Counted from the first letter of the stretch, positions 1-8,816 are shown. The stretch: 64,000 nucleotides of DNA from Methylibium sp035762065 (GCF_035762065.1 NZ_DASTPW010000029.1:3496-67495); one strand, 5' to 3'. Program-made: numbers and translations. Notes: generated by a model not told the origin, from the letters alone.

Positions 1-1733
1 AGCTTCTGCGCGACGGCATGGCCGCTGAGCCCCGGCATGCCGATGTCGAGCAGCGCGATGTCGGGCCGCCAGGTGGTCGCGACCGCGAGCGCCTGCTCGC
101 CGTCGTGCACCGCGCGCACCTCGTGGCCGTCCAGGCGCAGCAGCGTCGCGAGCATGTCGGCCGCGTCGACGTTGTCATCGGCCACCAGGATGCGGCGCGC
201 GAGCGCGTGCACGCGGCGGTCCTTCGCGTCGTCGCCGGCACGCGGTGGCGGCGGCATCAGCGGCAGTTCGATCACGAAGGCGCTGCCCTGGCCGAAGCCC
301 TCGCTGCGCGCCTTGATGCTGCCGCCGTGGCGCTGGATCACCTCGCGCGCGACCGCGAGGCTCATGCCCAGGCCGTGCGGCATCGCCGGGGCGTGGTCGG
401 CGGCGCTGGGCTCGGGCGTCTGCACGAACATCGCGAAGATCGATTGCAGCGAATCGCTCGCGATGCCGATGCCGTCGTCGCGCACCTCGATCACCACGTG
501 GTGGCGTTCGCAGCGCGCCTCCAGCTCGATGTTCCCGCCCTGCGGCGTGTAGCGCGCCGAGTTCGACAGCACGTTGGTCAGCGCCTGCGTGAGCCGCACC
601 GCGTCGCCCTTCAGCCAGACCTCGCCCGGCGGCAGGCTCACCCGCAGCTCGTGCGACTTGCCTTCCATCGCGGGCTGCACCGCGTCCACCGCGCTGTCGA
701 CCACGCGCGCCAGCGTGATCGGCTCCAGCTTCATCGCCAGCCGCCCCTGCGAGATGCGGGCGATGTCGAGCAGGTCGTCGAGCAGCTGCGCCATCTGGCG
801 CGTCTGGCGTTCGATCACCTCCTGCGCCTGCTGGCGCTGCGCCGGCTCGGCGCGCGCCGAGCCGAGCACGCGCGCCGCGCTGCGCAGCGGCGCGAGCGGG
901 TTGCGCAGCTCGTGGGAGAGCACGTGCAGGAAACGGTCCTTGCGCCGGTCGGCGTCGCGCAGCGCCTCGACCGCGAGGCGCTCGTCGTCGACGTCGTTGC
1001 AGCAGCCGACCCACTCGCGCACCGCGCCGCCCGCCTCGACCAGCGGCGTCGCGCGCCACATCACGTGCCGGAAGCGCCCCGAGGCCGCGTGCCGCAGCCG
1101 GGCGTTGACCTGCAACGGCACCGCGGCTTCGCAACTGCGGCGCCACTCCATCGCGAAGCTCGGCTGGTCGTCGGGGTGCAGCGCGGCGACCCAGCCGAGG
1201 CCCTCGTACTGCGACCAGCGCTGGCCGGTGTAGAGCTCCCAGGCGGGCTGCGGCGTCGCGAAACGGCCGTCGCGATCGGTCGTCCACGTCAGGTCGCTGA
1301 CCACGCGCACCAGCGCGCGATAGCGCTGCTCGCTGCGTTCGAGCGCGGTGGCGCGCAGCTTGCGCTCGGTGATGTCGGCCACGACGCCGATCATCCGCAG
1401 CGGCCGGCCGCCGTCGTCGCGGATCACGTGGCCGCGGCTGGCGACCCAGCGCCAGCCGCCCTGCGGGCGCTGCACGCGCAGTTCGGCGTCGTAGTCGCCC
1501 TCCTGCAGCGCCTCGCTCGTCAGGCGGCGGTTGCGCGCGACATCGTCGGGGTGCAGGCGCGACTCGAAGTCGTCGTAGCGGATCGGCGCGTCGAAGTCGA
1601 CATCGAACAGCGCGCGCGCCCGTTCGTTCCAGCTGATGCCGTTGGCCGCGATGTCCCAGTCCCAGGTGCCCATCGCCGCGGCGTCCAGCGCGAGTTGCAG
1701 CCGGCTCTCGCTGCGGCGCAAGCGCTCTTCCAT
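1..1733 (-). CDS. PAS-domain hybrid sensor histidine kinase (3' end beyond window)
   Basis: The reading frame starts at ATG 1733, preceded by GGGAG and GAGG, and runs off the left edge without a stop. Two PAS-like domains fill about residues 1-255. A HisKA H-box follows (SHELRNPLAPL, His near residue 273), then a HATPase domain and the start of a receiver domain with LLDIGMPG holding the phosphoacceptor Asp. No membrane segment is visible, so it is probably a cytosolic redox or ligand sensor. A sigma-54-type site lies 36 bases upstream, so the gene is probably part of the local regulon. The signal and the output partner are unknown. Confidence 0.88.
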   Translation of the reverse strand, partial: MEERLRRSESRLQLALDAAAMGTWDWDIAANGISWNERARALFDVDFDAPIRYDDFESRLHPDDVARNRRLTSEALQEGDYDAELRVQRPQGGWRWVASRGHVIRDDGGRPLRMIGVVADITERKLRATALERSEQRYRALVRVVSDLTWTTDRDGRFATPQPAWELYTGQRWSQYEGLGWVAALHPDDQPSFAMEWRRSCEAAVPLQVNARLRHAASGRFRHVMWRATPLVEAGGAVREWVGCCNDVDDERLAVEALRDADRRKDRFLHVLSHELRNPLAPLRSAARVLGSARAEPAQRQQAQEVIERQTRQMAQLLDDLLDIARISQGRLAMKLEPITLARVVDSAVDAVQPAMEGKSHELRVSLPPGEVWLKGDAVRLTQALTNVLSNSARYTPQGGNIELEARCERHHVVIEVRDDGIGIASDSLQSIFAMFVQTPEPSAADHAPAMPHGLGMSLAVAREVIQRHGGSIKARSEGFGQGSAFVIELPLMPPPPRAGDDAKDRRVHALARRILVADDNVDAADMLATLLRLDGHEVRAVHDGEQALAVATTWRPDIALLDIGMPGLSGHAVAQK

Positions 1734-1769
1734 CCTCGTCGCTCCCCACCAAGTTGAGCCGGCCAAGGT

Positions 1770-1784
1770 GGCAAGCCGCATGCC
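1770..1784 (-). promoter_or_regulatory. sigma-54-type -24/-12 element for the hybrid kinase
   Basis: Minus strand reads GGCATGCGGCTTGCC, with GG and GC exactly 10 bases apart. Predicted +1 is at 1760, giving a leader of about 26 bases to ATG 1733. The TTGCC end faces the gene. Confidence 0.75.
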
Positions 1785-1798
1785 TGTCGATTCGACCG

Positions 1799-1813
1799 GG
1801 TGCCGCGTTTGCC
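1799..1813 (+). promoter_or_regulatory. possible sigma-54-type element for fumarase
   Basis: GGTGCCGCGTTTGCC has correct GG-N10-GC spacing but an atypical -24 half. Predicted +1 falls on the fumarase ATG at 1824, implying a leaderless message if it works. Back to back with 1770-1784. Confidence 0.4.
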
Positions 1814-1823
1814 TTCGCCCGTC

Positions 1824-3194
1824 ATGACCGAGCCGACCGCCTCGCCCGAGGACGCCTCCAGCCCATGGGGCGCGCAGACCGAACTGGCGCTGCGGCACTT
1901 CGCGATCGGCGAGGAGCGCATGCCGGTCGAGTGGATCCAGGCCTTGCTCGCGCTCAAGGGCGCCGCAGCCGCGGTGAACGGCCGTCTCGGCCAGCTCGAC
2001 AAAACGCTCGCCGAGGCGATCGACGGCGCCTGCGCGGAGCTGCTCGAGCGCGGCGACGCCATGCAGGACTTTCCGCTGTCGATGTGGCAGTCGGGTTCGG
2101 GCACGCAGAGTCACATGAACGTCAACGAGGTGGTGGCCCGACGCGCCGAGCGCCGTCTGCGCGACGCGGGCCGCGACGCCCGGGTGCATCCGAACGACGA
2201 CGTGAACCGTGGCCAGTCGTCGAACGACATGGTGCCCAGCGCGATGCACGTCGCGATCGTCGTCGCCGCGCAGACGCGGCTGCTGCCGGCGATCGACGTG
2301 CTGTCGGCCACGCTGCGCGCGCAGGCCGACCGGCATCTCTCGCTCGTCAAGCTCGGCCGCACCCACCTGCAGGACGCGGTGCCGATGACGCTCGGCCAGG
2401 AGATCGGCGCCTGGCAGAGCCAGCTGCTCGCCGGCCGCCGCGCGCTGAAGGACGCGCTGCCTGCGCTGCACGAGCTGGCGGTGGGAGGCAGCGCGGTCGG
2501 CACCGGGCTCAACACGCATCCGCTGTTCGGCGCGGACGTCTGCGAGGAGCTGTCGCGCCGGCTCGGCTTCGCGTTCTCGCCGGCGGCCGACCGCTTCGCC
2601 GCGCTCGCCGGCCACGAGCCGGTGGTCGCCTTCCACGGCGCGCTGAAGACGCTGGCGGTGGCGCTCGCGAAGATCGCCAACGACGTGCGCCTGCTCGCAT
2701 GCGGCCCGCGCGCCGGCTTTGCCGAGCTGCGGCTGCCGGCCAACGAGCCGGGCAGCTCGATCATGCCGGGCAAGGTCAACCCGACGCAGTGCGAGGCGCT
2801 GGTGATGGTGTGCCACCAGGTGATCGGCAACGACCTCGCGGTGACGCTCGGCGCGGCAGCCGGGCAACTGCAGCTCAACACTTGCAAGCCGCTGATCCTG
2901 CACAACACGCTGCGCAGCCTGCGGCTGCTGACCGACGCGCAGAACTCCTTCGAGCGCCACGCGATGCGGGAGCTGGCGGCCGACGAGACCCGCATCGCCG
3001 CGCTGCTGCAGCGCTCGCTGATGCTGGTGACCGCGCTCAACCCGCACATCGGCTACGACCGCGCCGCGCGCATCGCCAAACGCGCCCATGCCGAAGGCAC
3101 GACGCTGCGCGAGGCGGGCGTCGCCGAGGGCCTCGACGCCGGCGACCTCGATCGCTGGCTCGACCCGGCCGCGATGCTCGGACCGCGCGGCTAG
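1824..3194 (+). CDS. fumC: class II fumarate hydratase
   Basis: This 456-residue protein interconverts fumarate and malate in the TCA cycle as a cytosolic homotetramer. The superfamily signature GSSIMPGKVNP lies near residue 309, and the fumarase blocks SGSGTQSHMNVNEV and HPNDDVNRGQSSND are intact, which separate it from aspartase and argininosuccinate lyase. Length fits the family. The start at 1824 is chosen because conserved sequence (WGAQT) follows closely. No Shine-Dalgarno sequence is seen, and a possible sigma-54-type site would begin transcription at the ATG itself. Class II enzymes lack the oxygen-sensitive iron-sulfur cluster, so a stress-induced copy makes sense. Confidence 0.93.
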   Translation: MTEPTASPEDASSPWGAQTELALRHFAIGEERMPVEWIQALLALKGAAAAVNGRLGQLDKTLAEAIDGACAELLERGDAMQDFPLSMWQSGSGTQSHMNVNEVVARRAERRLRDAGRDARVHPNDDVNRGQSSNDMVPSAMHVAIVVAAQTRLLPAIDVLSATLRAQADRHLSLVKLGRTHLQDAVPMTLGQEIGAWQSQLLAGRRALKDALPALHELAVGGSAVGTGLNTHPLFGADVCEELSRRLGFAFSPAADRFAALAGHEPVVAFHGALKTLAVALAKIANDVRLLACGPRAGFAELRLPANEPGSSIMPGKVNPTQCEALVMVCHQVIGNDLAVTLGAAAGQLQLNTCKPLILHNTLRSLRLLTDAQNSFERHAMRELAADETRIAALLQRSLMLVTALNPHIGYDRAARIAKRAHAEGTTLREAGVAEGLDAGDLDRWLDPAAMLGPRG

Positions 3195-3208
3195 GCGCCG
3201 ACGGGCAA

Positions 3209-3223
3209 GGCACGCGGCTTGCC
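3209..3223 (+). promoter_or_regulatory. sigma-54-type -24/-12 element for the PLD-like gene
   Basis: GGCACGCGGCTTGCC matches the classical GGCACG-N4-TTGC consensus. Predicted +1 is 3234, only three bases before ATG 3237. It lies just after the fumarase stop codon. Confidence 0.65.
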
Positions 3224-3236
3224 GCCGGAGTCGGTC

Positions 3237-4364
3237 ATGCCGAGCACGCCGCCGCGTTTGCCGATCAGCGAGCCGCGTGCCCTGGCCCGGTGGCCGGGCT
3301 CGGGCACGGCCGACGACGGCATCGCGCCACCTTCGCCCGCCCCGGCGCCGCCGGTGCCGATCGAGCGGGCGCACGCCCACCAGCTCGTCGAAAGCCTGGG
3401 CCGGCCGTTGAGCGCCGGCAACCGCGTCGAGCCGCTGCTCGGCGCGTCGCGGCTCGCCGAGGCGCTGCAGCGCGCGATCGACGGCGCGGTGAACCACATC
3501 AACCTGTGCGGCGATCTGGTGCCGGCCGCGGCCGGCGAGCAGCTGGCCGAGCGGCTGGTCGGCCGGCTGCGCGCGGGCGTGAAGGTCAACCTGTGCTGCG
3601 AGGGGCACGGCTCGCTCGCCGCGGGCGCCGCCGCGCTCGAGCAGCTCGCGGCCGCCGGCGTCAGCCTGTGCGGGCCGGCGCCGCCGCGCGGCGTGCTGCA
3701 CGCCTGGGTGCCGTGGTGGCGGCCCACGGCGGCGAAGGCGGCGCCGATGCTGATCGTCGACGGGCGCCGGGCGATCGTGGGTGCCGGCGCCGATGGCGGG
3801 GGCGGCACCGCGGGCGAGGCGAACTTCGCGCTCGCGATCGAGGGCCCGGCGCTGCAGCGGCTGCAACGGCGCTTCCTGCGCGAGTGGCTGCACCGTTCGC
3901 GCCAGCCAGTGCAGCCAGCACGCTACTTCCCTCCGCTGTTGGTCGCCGGCACCCAGCGCCTGGGCATCACCGACGGCGGCGACGCGGCGCCCGCGCTGCG
4001 CGCCTTGCACGACGCGCTCGGCATCGCCTGCGTCGGCGTGAACCTGGTCGCCGCGACGCCGCCGGGGCGGCGGCTGCGGCTGGCACTCGCGTCAGCAGCC
4101 GAGCACGGCGTGGTGGTGAACATCCTGCGCAGCGGCCTGGCCGACGCGACCGCCACCGCGAGCCGTTGCTGGACCGCGCTGGAAGACCGCGGCGTTCGCG
4201 TGCATGCGCTGCGCGAAGGCGACGACGCGCCGCCGCCCGGCCTGTGCACGATCGACGGCGTGTGGTCGGGCTTCGCCGCGAGCGACAGCGCGCCCGGGCT
4301 TGTGGTGCTCGACCGGCCGCTGGCGCGCCGGCTCGAGCAGTGGCTGCGACCCGGGCAGGCCTAG
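3237..4364 (+). CDS. phospholipase D/cardiolipin synthase-like protein lacking HKD motifs
   Basis: About 375 residues. The region around residues 55-125 resembles the first PLD domain of cardiolipin synthases (RPLSAGNRVE, then INLCGDL and GVKVNLCCEGHGSL). Where a catalytic HxKxxxxD is expected the sequence reads MLIVDGRRAIVG, so the His and Lys are gone. The second half also has no HKD motif. It is therefore probably catalytically inactive as a PLD enzyme, or does something else. The start is uncertain: ATG 3219, ATG 3237 and GTG 3354 are possible; 3237 fits the predicted transcription start. Its TAG overlaps the CTA stop of the convergent SDR gene. Confidence 0.6.
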   Translation: MPSTPPRLPISEPRALARWPGSGTADDGIAPPSPAPAPPVPIERAHAHQLVESLGRPLSAGNRVEPLLGASRLAEALQRAIDGAVNHINLCGDLVPAAAGEQLAERLVGRLRAGVKVNLCCEGHGSLAAGAAALEQLAAAGVSLCGPAPPRGVLHAWVPWWRPTAAKAAPMLIVDGRRAIVGAGADGGGGTAGEANFALAIEGPALQRLQRRFLREWLHRSRQPVQPARYFPPLLVAGTQRLGITDGGDAAPALRALHDALGIACVGVNLVAATPPGRRLRLALASAAEHGVVVNILRSGLADATATASRCWTALEDRGVRVHALREGDDAPPPGLCTIDGVWSGFAASDSAPGLVVLDRPLARRLEQWLRPGQA

Positions 4365-5386
4365 ATCGCCCCCACGCTCCCGGTGATCGGCAACACCACG
4401 CCGGTGATGTAGCCCGAGCACGCCGGCGCGGCCAGGAAGACGTAGGCCGGCGAGATCTCCTCTGGCTGGGCGGCGCGGTGCAGGTCGGTCTGCTGGCCGA
4501 ACTGCGCCACCTTCTCCGCCGGCGAATCGGCCGGGTTCAGCGGCGTCCACACCGGGCCGGGCGCGACCGCGTTGACGCGGATGCCGCGCTCGGCGAGGTT
4601 CTTCGCGAGCGACTTGGTGAAGGCGTGGATCGCCCCCTTGGTCGTCGAATAGTCGAGCAGCTGCGGGCTGCCCTCGAGCCCGGTGACCGAGCCGGTGTTG
4701 AGGATCGAAGCGCCGCGCTCCAGGTGCGGCAGTGCGGCCTTGGCCATGCGCATGTAGCCGAGCACGTTGGTGTGCAGCGTCTCTTCCATGCGTGCGTCGT
4801 CAAGGTCTTCGAGCGAGGCCGCATGCAGCTGGAAGGCGGCGTTGTTGACCAGCACGTCCAGCTTGCCGAAGCGTTCGATCGTCGCGTCCACCGCGTGCTT
4901 GCAGAAGGCCGCGTCGCGCACGTCGCCCGAGATGGCGAGCGCCTCGCGGCCTTCGGCCTCGACCAGGCGCACCGTCTCTTGCGCATCGTCGTCCTCGTCG
5001 AGGTAGGCGAGCGCGACGTCGGCGCCCTCGCGCGCGTAGAGCACCGCGACCGCGCGGCCGATGCCGGAATCGCCGCCGGTCACCAGTGCGACCTTCCCTT
5101 CGAGCTTGCCGCTGCCCTTGTAGTCCGGCGCGGCGAAGCGCGGCGCAAGATCGAGCGCCGCCTCGCGGCCCGGCTTGGCGAGGTGCTGCGCGGGCAACTG
5201 CTGCGGCTGGTCGCGCGCGCCGGCCTGCACCGGCTCCGGCTTCTTGCTCTTCTCGCTTTTCGCGTTCTCGGGCTTCGCCGGCTTGCCGCCCGATTGCGAG
5301 GCATCGCGCTCGTCCTGGCCGCGTTGCAGCGCGCGCTGGCGCTCGGCGGTGTCATGGGCCGCGGAGGCCCAGCGGGTGTCCTTCAT
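4361..5386 (-). CDS. SDR family oxidoreductase, general stress protein 39/YghA type
   Basis: 341 residues. After a charged, Lys/Pro/Gln-rich N-terminal arm of about 90 residues comes a Rossmann domain with TGGDSGIGRAV (NADPH binding), the NNAA motif and the catalytic YSTTK near residue 250. The long arm and the sequence around YKGSGKLEGK are typical of the YghA/YdaD stress SDR group. AGGAACG precedes ATG 5386. It follows the flavin stress protein by 31 bases and is probably cotranscribed with it from the sigma-54-type site at 5975. Substrate unknown. Confidence 0.88.
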   Translation of the reverse strand: MKDTRWASAAHDTAERQRALQRGQDERDASQSGGKPAKPENAKSEKSKKPEPVQAGARDQPQQLPAQHLAKPGREAALDLAPRFAAPDYKGSGKLEGKVALVTGGDSGIGRAVAVLYAREGADVALAYLDEDDDAQETVRLVEAEGREALAISGDVRDAAFCKHAVDATIERFGKLDVLVNNAAFQLHAASLEDLDDARMEETLHTNVLGYMRMAKAALPHLERGASILNTGSVTGLEGSPQLLDYSTTKGAIHAFTKSLAKNLAERGIRVNAVAPGPVWTPLNPADSPAEKVAQFGQQTDLHRAAQPEEISPAYVFLAAPACSGYITGVVLPITGSVGAI

Positions 5387-5417
5387 CGCTCGTTCCTCGT
5401 CGTCGCGGCGCGCGGCG

Positions 5418-5936
5418 TCATCGCACGCTGACGTGGCCGTGCTCGGTCATGTCGGTCGGCGGCTTGCCGGTGACGGCCGCGCTCGCCATGCGCCACAGCT
5501 GCACCAGCTTGCTCTGCTTCACGTCCCAGTAATCGGCGTGGCTGATGGCGACCTTCACCAGCGCGAGGTCGGGATCGTCGAGCCCGCCCGGGAACCAGGC
5601 CTTGGTCGTCGGCGACCACAGCTGCTCCTTCTTCGCGCGGTCCTCGCTGATCGTCGCGCGGCCGGAGACGCACACGTAGCTGTCCTTGTCGGTGTCCGAA
5701 TAGGTGATGCACACCGAAGGATCGGCCTGCAGGTCGGCCACCGCCTCGCCCTGGCGCGACATGAAGAACCACAGCGTCGCGTTCTCGTTGTCCTCGCGAT
5801 CGAAGCGCGAGTTCTGCGTCGTCATCGGCCGCGAGTGCATGTAGCCGTCGGCATGGTGCGTGGTCAGCATGCCGAACTTGATGTCCTTGATCAGGTTCCA
5901 GAGTTGCTCCTTCGCGACGGCGCCGGTCTGTTCCAT
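5418..5936 (-). CDS. pyridoxamine 5'-phosphate oxidase-like general stress protein
   Basis: 172 residues, starting at ATG 5936 behind a clear AAGGAAG. It belongs to the split-barrel flavin-binding fold used by general stress protein 26: IKFGMLTTHHADGYMHSRPM at the N-terminus, then LWFFMSRQG and the central VCVSGRATI. Such proteins bind FMN or FAD but their reaction is mostly unknown. It is the first gene of a two-gene operon with the stress SDR. A strong sigma-54-type site lies upstream. Confidence 0.88.
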   Translation of the reverse strand: MEQTGAVAKEQLWNLIKDIKFGMLTTHHADGYMHSRPMTTQNSRFDREDNENATLWFFMSRQGEAVADLQADPSVCITYSDTDKDSYVCVSGRATISEDRAKKEQLWSPTTKAWFPGGLDDPDLALVKVAISHADYWDVKQSKLVQLWRMASAAVTGKPPTDMTEHGHVSVR

Positions 5937-5974
5937 GACTGCTTCCTTTCGATGGCTCTCGGAGCCCTCGATTC

Positions 5975-5989
5975 GGCAAGCGCCGTTCC
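5975..5989 (-). promoter_or_regulatory. sigma-54-type -24/-12 element for the general stress operon
   Basis: Minus strand GGAACGGCGCTTGCC. Predicted +1 is 5964, giving a 28-base leader that contains the AAGGAAG ribosome site of the gene at 5936. Confidence 0.75.
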
Positions 5990-6032
5990 CATTCGGGCCG
6001 CGCCGCAAGGCTTGCCGTCCGTTCGCGCCGCG

Positions 6033-6689
6033 CTAGGCGCAGTGCACGCTCGGGCGCGTCTCGGTGTCGGCGCAGGGCTTGCGGAAGAAGTCGTAGCGAT
6101 GCCGGCGCCAGCCGGGCACGCACACCGTCGCGGCGCGCAGCGGCCGGAACAGCGTGCGGTGGAACAGCCGCAGCGCCGGCAGCGCCTCGAGCGCGAACGG
6201 CCGGCGTCCCGGGCGATCGTTCCACCCGACGATCAGCTCGCCGCCCGGCCGCAGCACGCGGAACAGTTCGCGCAGCGCGCGGTCGGCGCTGTCGACGTCG
6301 TCGAGGCCCCAGCCGATCACGCCGTTCATCAGAACGACGTCGAAGCTCTGCGGCTCGAGCGCGTCGCCGAGCTCGCCGAGCGCGCCGACGACGTGCCGCT
6401 GCGAACTGCCGTAGCACGCCATCGCCGGGTCGCGGTCGACGGTGACGTAGCGGTGCCGCGGCAGCAGGGCCTCGTAGCCGCGGCTTTGCAGGTGCGTGCC
6501 GACCGACAGCAGCGACAACGGCGCGTCGCTGCGCGCGTAGTGGGCGAGGATCACGTCCTCCAGCAGGCGCCGGTCGGCGCTGCGGCGATCGAGCAGCACC
6601 GCGGTGCAGCGGCGCAGCAGGCTTGCGCCGCTGCGCAATGCACCGGGCAGGTCCGCCGCGAAAGCCGGCTCCAGCCCTGCGCCGGGCAT
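6033..6689 (-). CDS. class I SAM-dependent methyltransferase-like protein
   Basis: 218 residues from ATG 6689. It resembles methyltransferase type 11 proteins: a motif I-like strand (LSLLSVGTHL) with a weak glycine loop, an acidic residue after the next strand (YVTVDRDP), then FDVVLMNGVIGW, and LFRVLRPGGELIVGWN as the post-motif III region. The substrate is not predictable. ATG 6689 has GGAG at the right distance and lies about 50 bases after the predicted +1. ATG 6734 would add 15 residues and leave a 4-base leader. Divergent from the sugar dehydrogenase gene. Confidence 0.75.
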   Translation of the reverse strand: MPGAGLEPAFAADLPGALRSGASLLRRCTAVLLDRRSADRRLLEDVILAHYARSDAPLSLLSVGTHLQSRGYEALLPRHRYVTVDRDPAMACYGSSQRHVVGALGELGDALEPQSFDVVLMNGVIGWGLDDVDSADRALRELFRVLRPGGELIVGWNDRPGRRPFALEALPALRLFHRTLFRPLRAATVCVPGWRRHRYDFFRKPCADTETRPSVHCA

Positions 6690-6748
6690 CGGCTCCGGCG
6701 GGGCGAGCGGCGACGGTGACGTGTCGAGGTGCATCCCACCGCGACAAG

Positions 6749-6763
6749 GGCAAGCCGCATGCC
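6749..6763 (-). promoter_or_regulatory. sigma-54-type -24/-12 element for the methyltransferase
   Basis: Minus strand GGCATGCGGCTTGCC, identical to the copy at 1770. Predicted +1 is 6738. The partner site on the plus strand starts 31 bases away. Confidence 0.75.
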
Positions 6764-6794
6764 TTCGCATCGCCTCGCCACGGGCCGCGAATCG

Positions 6795-6809
6795 GGTACA
6801 GCCTTTGCC
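6795..6809 (+). promoter_or_regulatory. sigma-54-type -24/-12 element for the PQQ dehydrogenase
   Basis: GGTACAGCCTTTGCC with exact GG-N10-GC spacing. Predicted +1 is 6820, leaving a 36-base leader to ATG 6856. Confidence 0.65.
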
Positions 6810-6855
6810 GACGGCGGGGCGACGCTTGTCCCGCCTCTCTTCACCCGTACACCGC

Positions 6856-8217
6856 ATGCCCTACACCTCTCCGACGTTCTTCGGCCGCCTCGGCGTGTCG
6901 CTCGCCGCCGCTGCGGCGCTCCTCGCCGGCTGCGGCGATTCGGCGAAGCTGAAGGTGGTCGAAGGCACCGGCCCCTCGCCGCAGCTGCCGCCGCCGCACA
7001 AGACGCTGCTGCCGACGGTCAACATCGCGCCCGCGAAGGGCTGGACCGAAGCCCAGCAGCCCAAGCCCGCCGACGGCCAGCGCGTGCAGCCCTTCGCGAC
7101 CGGGCTGGACCATCCGCGCTGGCTGCTGGTGCTGCCCAACGGCGACGTGCTGGTCGCCGAGAGCAATGCGCCGCCGCGGCCCGAGCGCAAGGGCCTGCGC
7201 ACCTGGGTGATGAACAAGGTGATGGCGCGCGCCGGCGCCGGCGTGCCGAGCGCCGACCGCATCACGCTGCTGCGCGACGCCGACGGCGACGGCGTCGCCG
7301 AGATCCGCCACGCCTTCGCCGACGCCGACGACGGCCTGCACTCGCCCTTCGGCATGGCGCTGGTCGGCGACCGCCTCTACGTGGCCAACACCGACGCGGT
7401 CGTGAGCTTCGCCTACAAGCCGGGGCAGACGCAGGCCGAGGGCCGCGCGCAGCGCGTCGTCGAGCTGCCGGCCGGCCCGCTGAACCATCACTGGACGAAG
7501 AACCTGATCGCCAGCCCCGACGGCAAGAAGCTCTACGCGACGGTCGGCTCGAACAGCAACGTCGCCGAGCACGGCATGGCCGCCGAGGAAGGCCGCGCGG
7601 CGATCTGGGAGATCGACCCCGCGGCGAACACCAAGCGCCTCTACGCGAGCGGCCTGCGCAACCCCAACGGCATGGCCTGGGTGCCCGCCAGCGGCGCGCT
7701 GTGGACGGTGGTCAACGAGCGCGACGAGATCGGCAGTGACCTCGTGCCCGACTACATGACCTCGGTGCGCGACGGCGGCTTCTACGGCTGGCCCTACAGC
7801 TACTACGGCAAGACCGTCGATGCGCGCGTGAAGCCGCCCGCGCCCGAGAAGGTGGCCGCGGCGATCGCGCCCGACTACGCGCTCGGCGCGCACACCGCCT
7901 CGCTCGGCCTCGTCTACAGCGACCGGAACGCGCTGGGCGCCGGCTTCCAGCAAGGCATGTTCATCGGCCAGCACGGCTCCTGGAACCGCGAACCGCTCAG
8001 TGGCTACAAGGTCGTGTTCGTGCCCTTCAAGGACGGTCGGCCCGACGGCATGCCGAAGGACGTGCTCGGCGGCTTCCTCGATGCCGAGGAGCGGGCGCTC
8101 GGCCGGCCGGTCGGCGTCGCGATCGACACGCGCGGCGCCCTGCTGGTGGCCGACGACGTCGGCAACGCCGTCTGGCGCGTCAGCGCCGCCACCCCCACCG
8201 CGCAGGCGCCGCGATGA
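6856..8217 (+). CDS. PQQ-dependent sugar dehydrogenase-like lipoprotein
   Basis: 453 residues. A signal peptide ends in the lipobox LLAGC near residue 23, so the protein is probably anchored in the periplasm or outer membrane. The rest is a six-bladed beta-propeller of the glucose/sorbosone dehydrogenase type: FATGLDHPRWLLVLPNGDVLVAES, a Ca-binding-like DADGDGVAE, LRNPNGMAW, and a conserved C-terminal HGSWNREP. Family members oxidise aldoses with PQQ, but no PQQ synthesis genes are nearby. The stop overlaps the CBS gene start (ATGA), so the two are probably cotranscribed. Confidence 0.85.
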   Translation: MPYTSPTFFGRLGVSLAAAAALLAGCGDSAKLKVVEGTGPSPQLPPPHKTLLPTVNIAPAKGWTEAQQPKPADGQRVQPFATGLDHPRWLLVLPNGDVLVAESNAPPRPERKGLRTWVMNKVMARAGAGVPSADRITLLRDADGDGVAEIRHAFADADDGLHSPFGMALVGDRLYVANTDAVVSFAYKPGQTQAEGRAQRVVELPAGPLNHHWTKNLIASPDGKKLYATVGSNSNVAEHGMAAEEGRAAIWEIDPAANTKRLYASGLRNPNGMAWVPASGALWTVVNERDEIGSDLVPDYMTSVRDGGFYGWPYSYYGKTVDARVKPPAPEKVAAAIAPDYALGAHTASLGLVYSDRNALGAGFQQGMFIGQHGSWNREPLSGYKVVFVPFKDGRPDGMPKDVLGGFLDAEERALGRPVGVAIDTRGALLVADDVGNAVWRVSAATPTAQAPR

Positions 8218-8648
8218 AGACCGTGGCCGAGGTGATGACGCGCGACGTCGTCTGCGTCTCGCCGGACGACACGCTGCAGACCGCCGCCGCGCGCATGGAC
8301 GAGCTCAACGTCGGCGCGCTGCCGGTGTGCCGCGACGGCCGCCTGCTGGGCCTGCTGACCGACCGCGACATCGCGGTGCGCGCCTGCGCGGTGGGCCTGT
8401 CGCCGCGCACGACGCGCGTGGACGACGTGATGACCGAACCCTGCCGCTACTGCACGCCGAGCCAGGCGGTCGATGCGGTGCTGCGCCAGATGGGCGACCT
8501 GCAGATCCGCCGGCTGCCGGTGCTCGACGACCACGAGAAGCTGGTCGGCATCGTCGCGCTCGGCGACCTGGCCGAGATCAGCATCAACGGCGTGGACGCC
8601 GCGCTGCGGCGCATCTCGACGCCTTCGCGCCCCGACCGCGCCGCTTGA
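8214..8648 (+). CDS. two-CBS-domain protein
   Basis: 144 residues made of a tandem CBS pair: about residues 1-58 (VAEVMTRDVVCVSPDDTL) and 68-128 (DDVMTEPCRYCTPSQAV ending VGIVALGDLAE). Such small Bateman modules bind adenine nucleotides and act as energy sensors. There is no effector domain. The ATG overlaps the stop of the PQQ dehydrogenase by four bases, implying translational coupling under the same sigma-54-type promoter. Confidence 0.9.
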   Translation: MKTVAEVMTRDVVCVSPDDTLQTAAARMDELNVGALPVCRDGRLLGLLTDRDIAVRACAVGLSPRTTRVDDVMTEPCRYCTPSQAVDAVLRQMGDLQIRRLPVLDDHEKLVGIVALGDLAEISINGVDAALRRISTPSRPDRAA

Positions 8649-8725
8649 CGGCCGATCGGGTTCGGCGGTTGCCGGGTCCGTGGCGTCAGGCCGCGACTCG
8701 CACGCGGGTCGCGCCTTGCTCGGAG

Positions 8726-8752
8726 GGGCCGGCTTCGAGTCCTCGCCGGCCC
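8726..8752. other. hairpin in 168-base intergenic region
   Basis: Perfect 8-bp arms GGGCCGGC and GCCGGCCC around an 11-base loop lie between the convergent CBS gene and the gene ending at 8817. No T-tract follows on either strand, so this may be a Rho-assisted end or mRNA 3' structure. The loop TTCGAGTCC resembles a tRNA T-loop but no tRNA can be built. Confidence 0.35.
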
Positions 8753-8816
8753 GGGCGAACACCGGTCGCCGCGGGTCGGCCCGCGCGCTGCGCGGCCTGA
8801 CACCCCCGGCGCCGCG

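Noticed and set aside
1754..5431. Very long Arg-rich open frames antisense or out of frame to fumC, the SDR, rpoN, the glycan operon and the ABC fusion
   Set aside because: In DNA this GC-rich long frames arise without selection. They are Arg/Ala-rich with no domains, while the chosen frames carry clear family motifs.
8726..8752. tRNA or tRNA fragment suggested by TTCGAGTCC
   Set aside because: The bases flanking the loop do not form a T-stem in the right register and no acceptor, D or anticodon arm is found.
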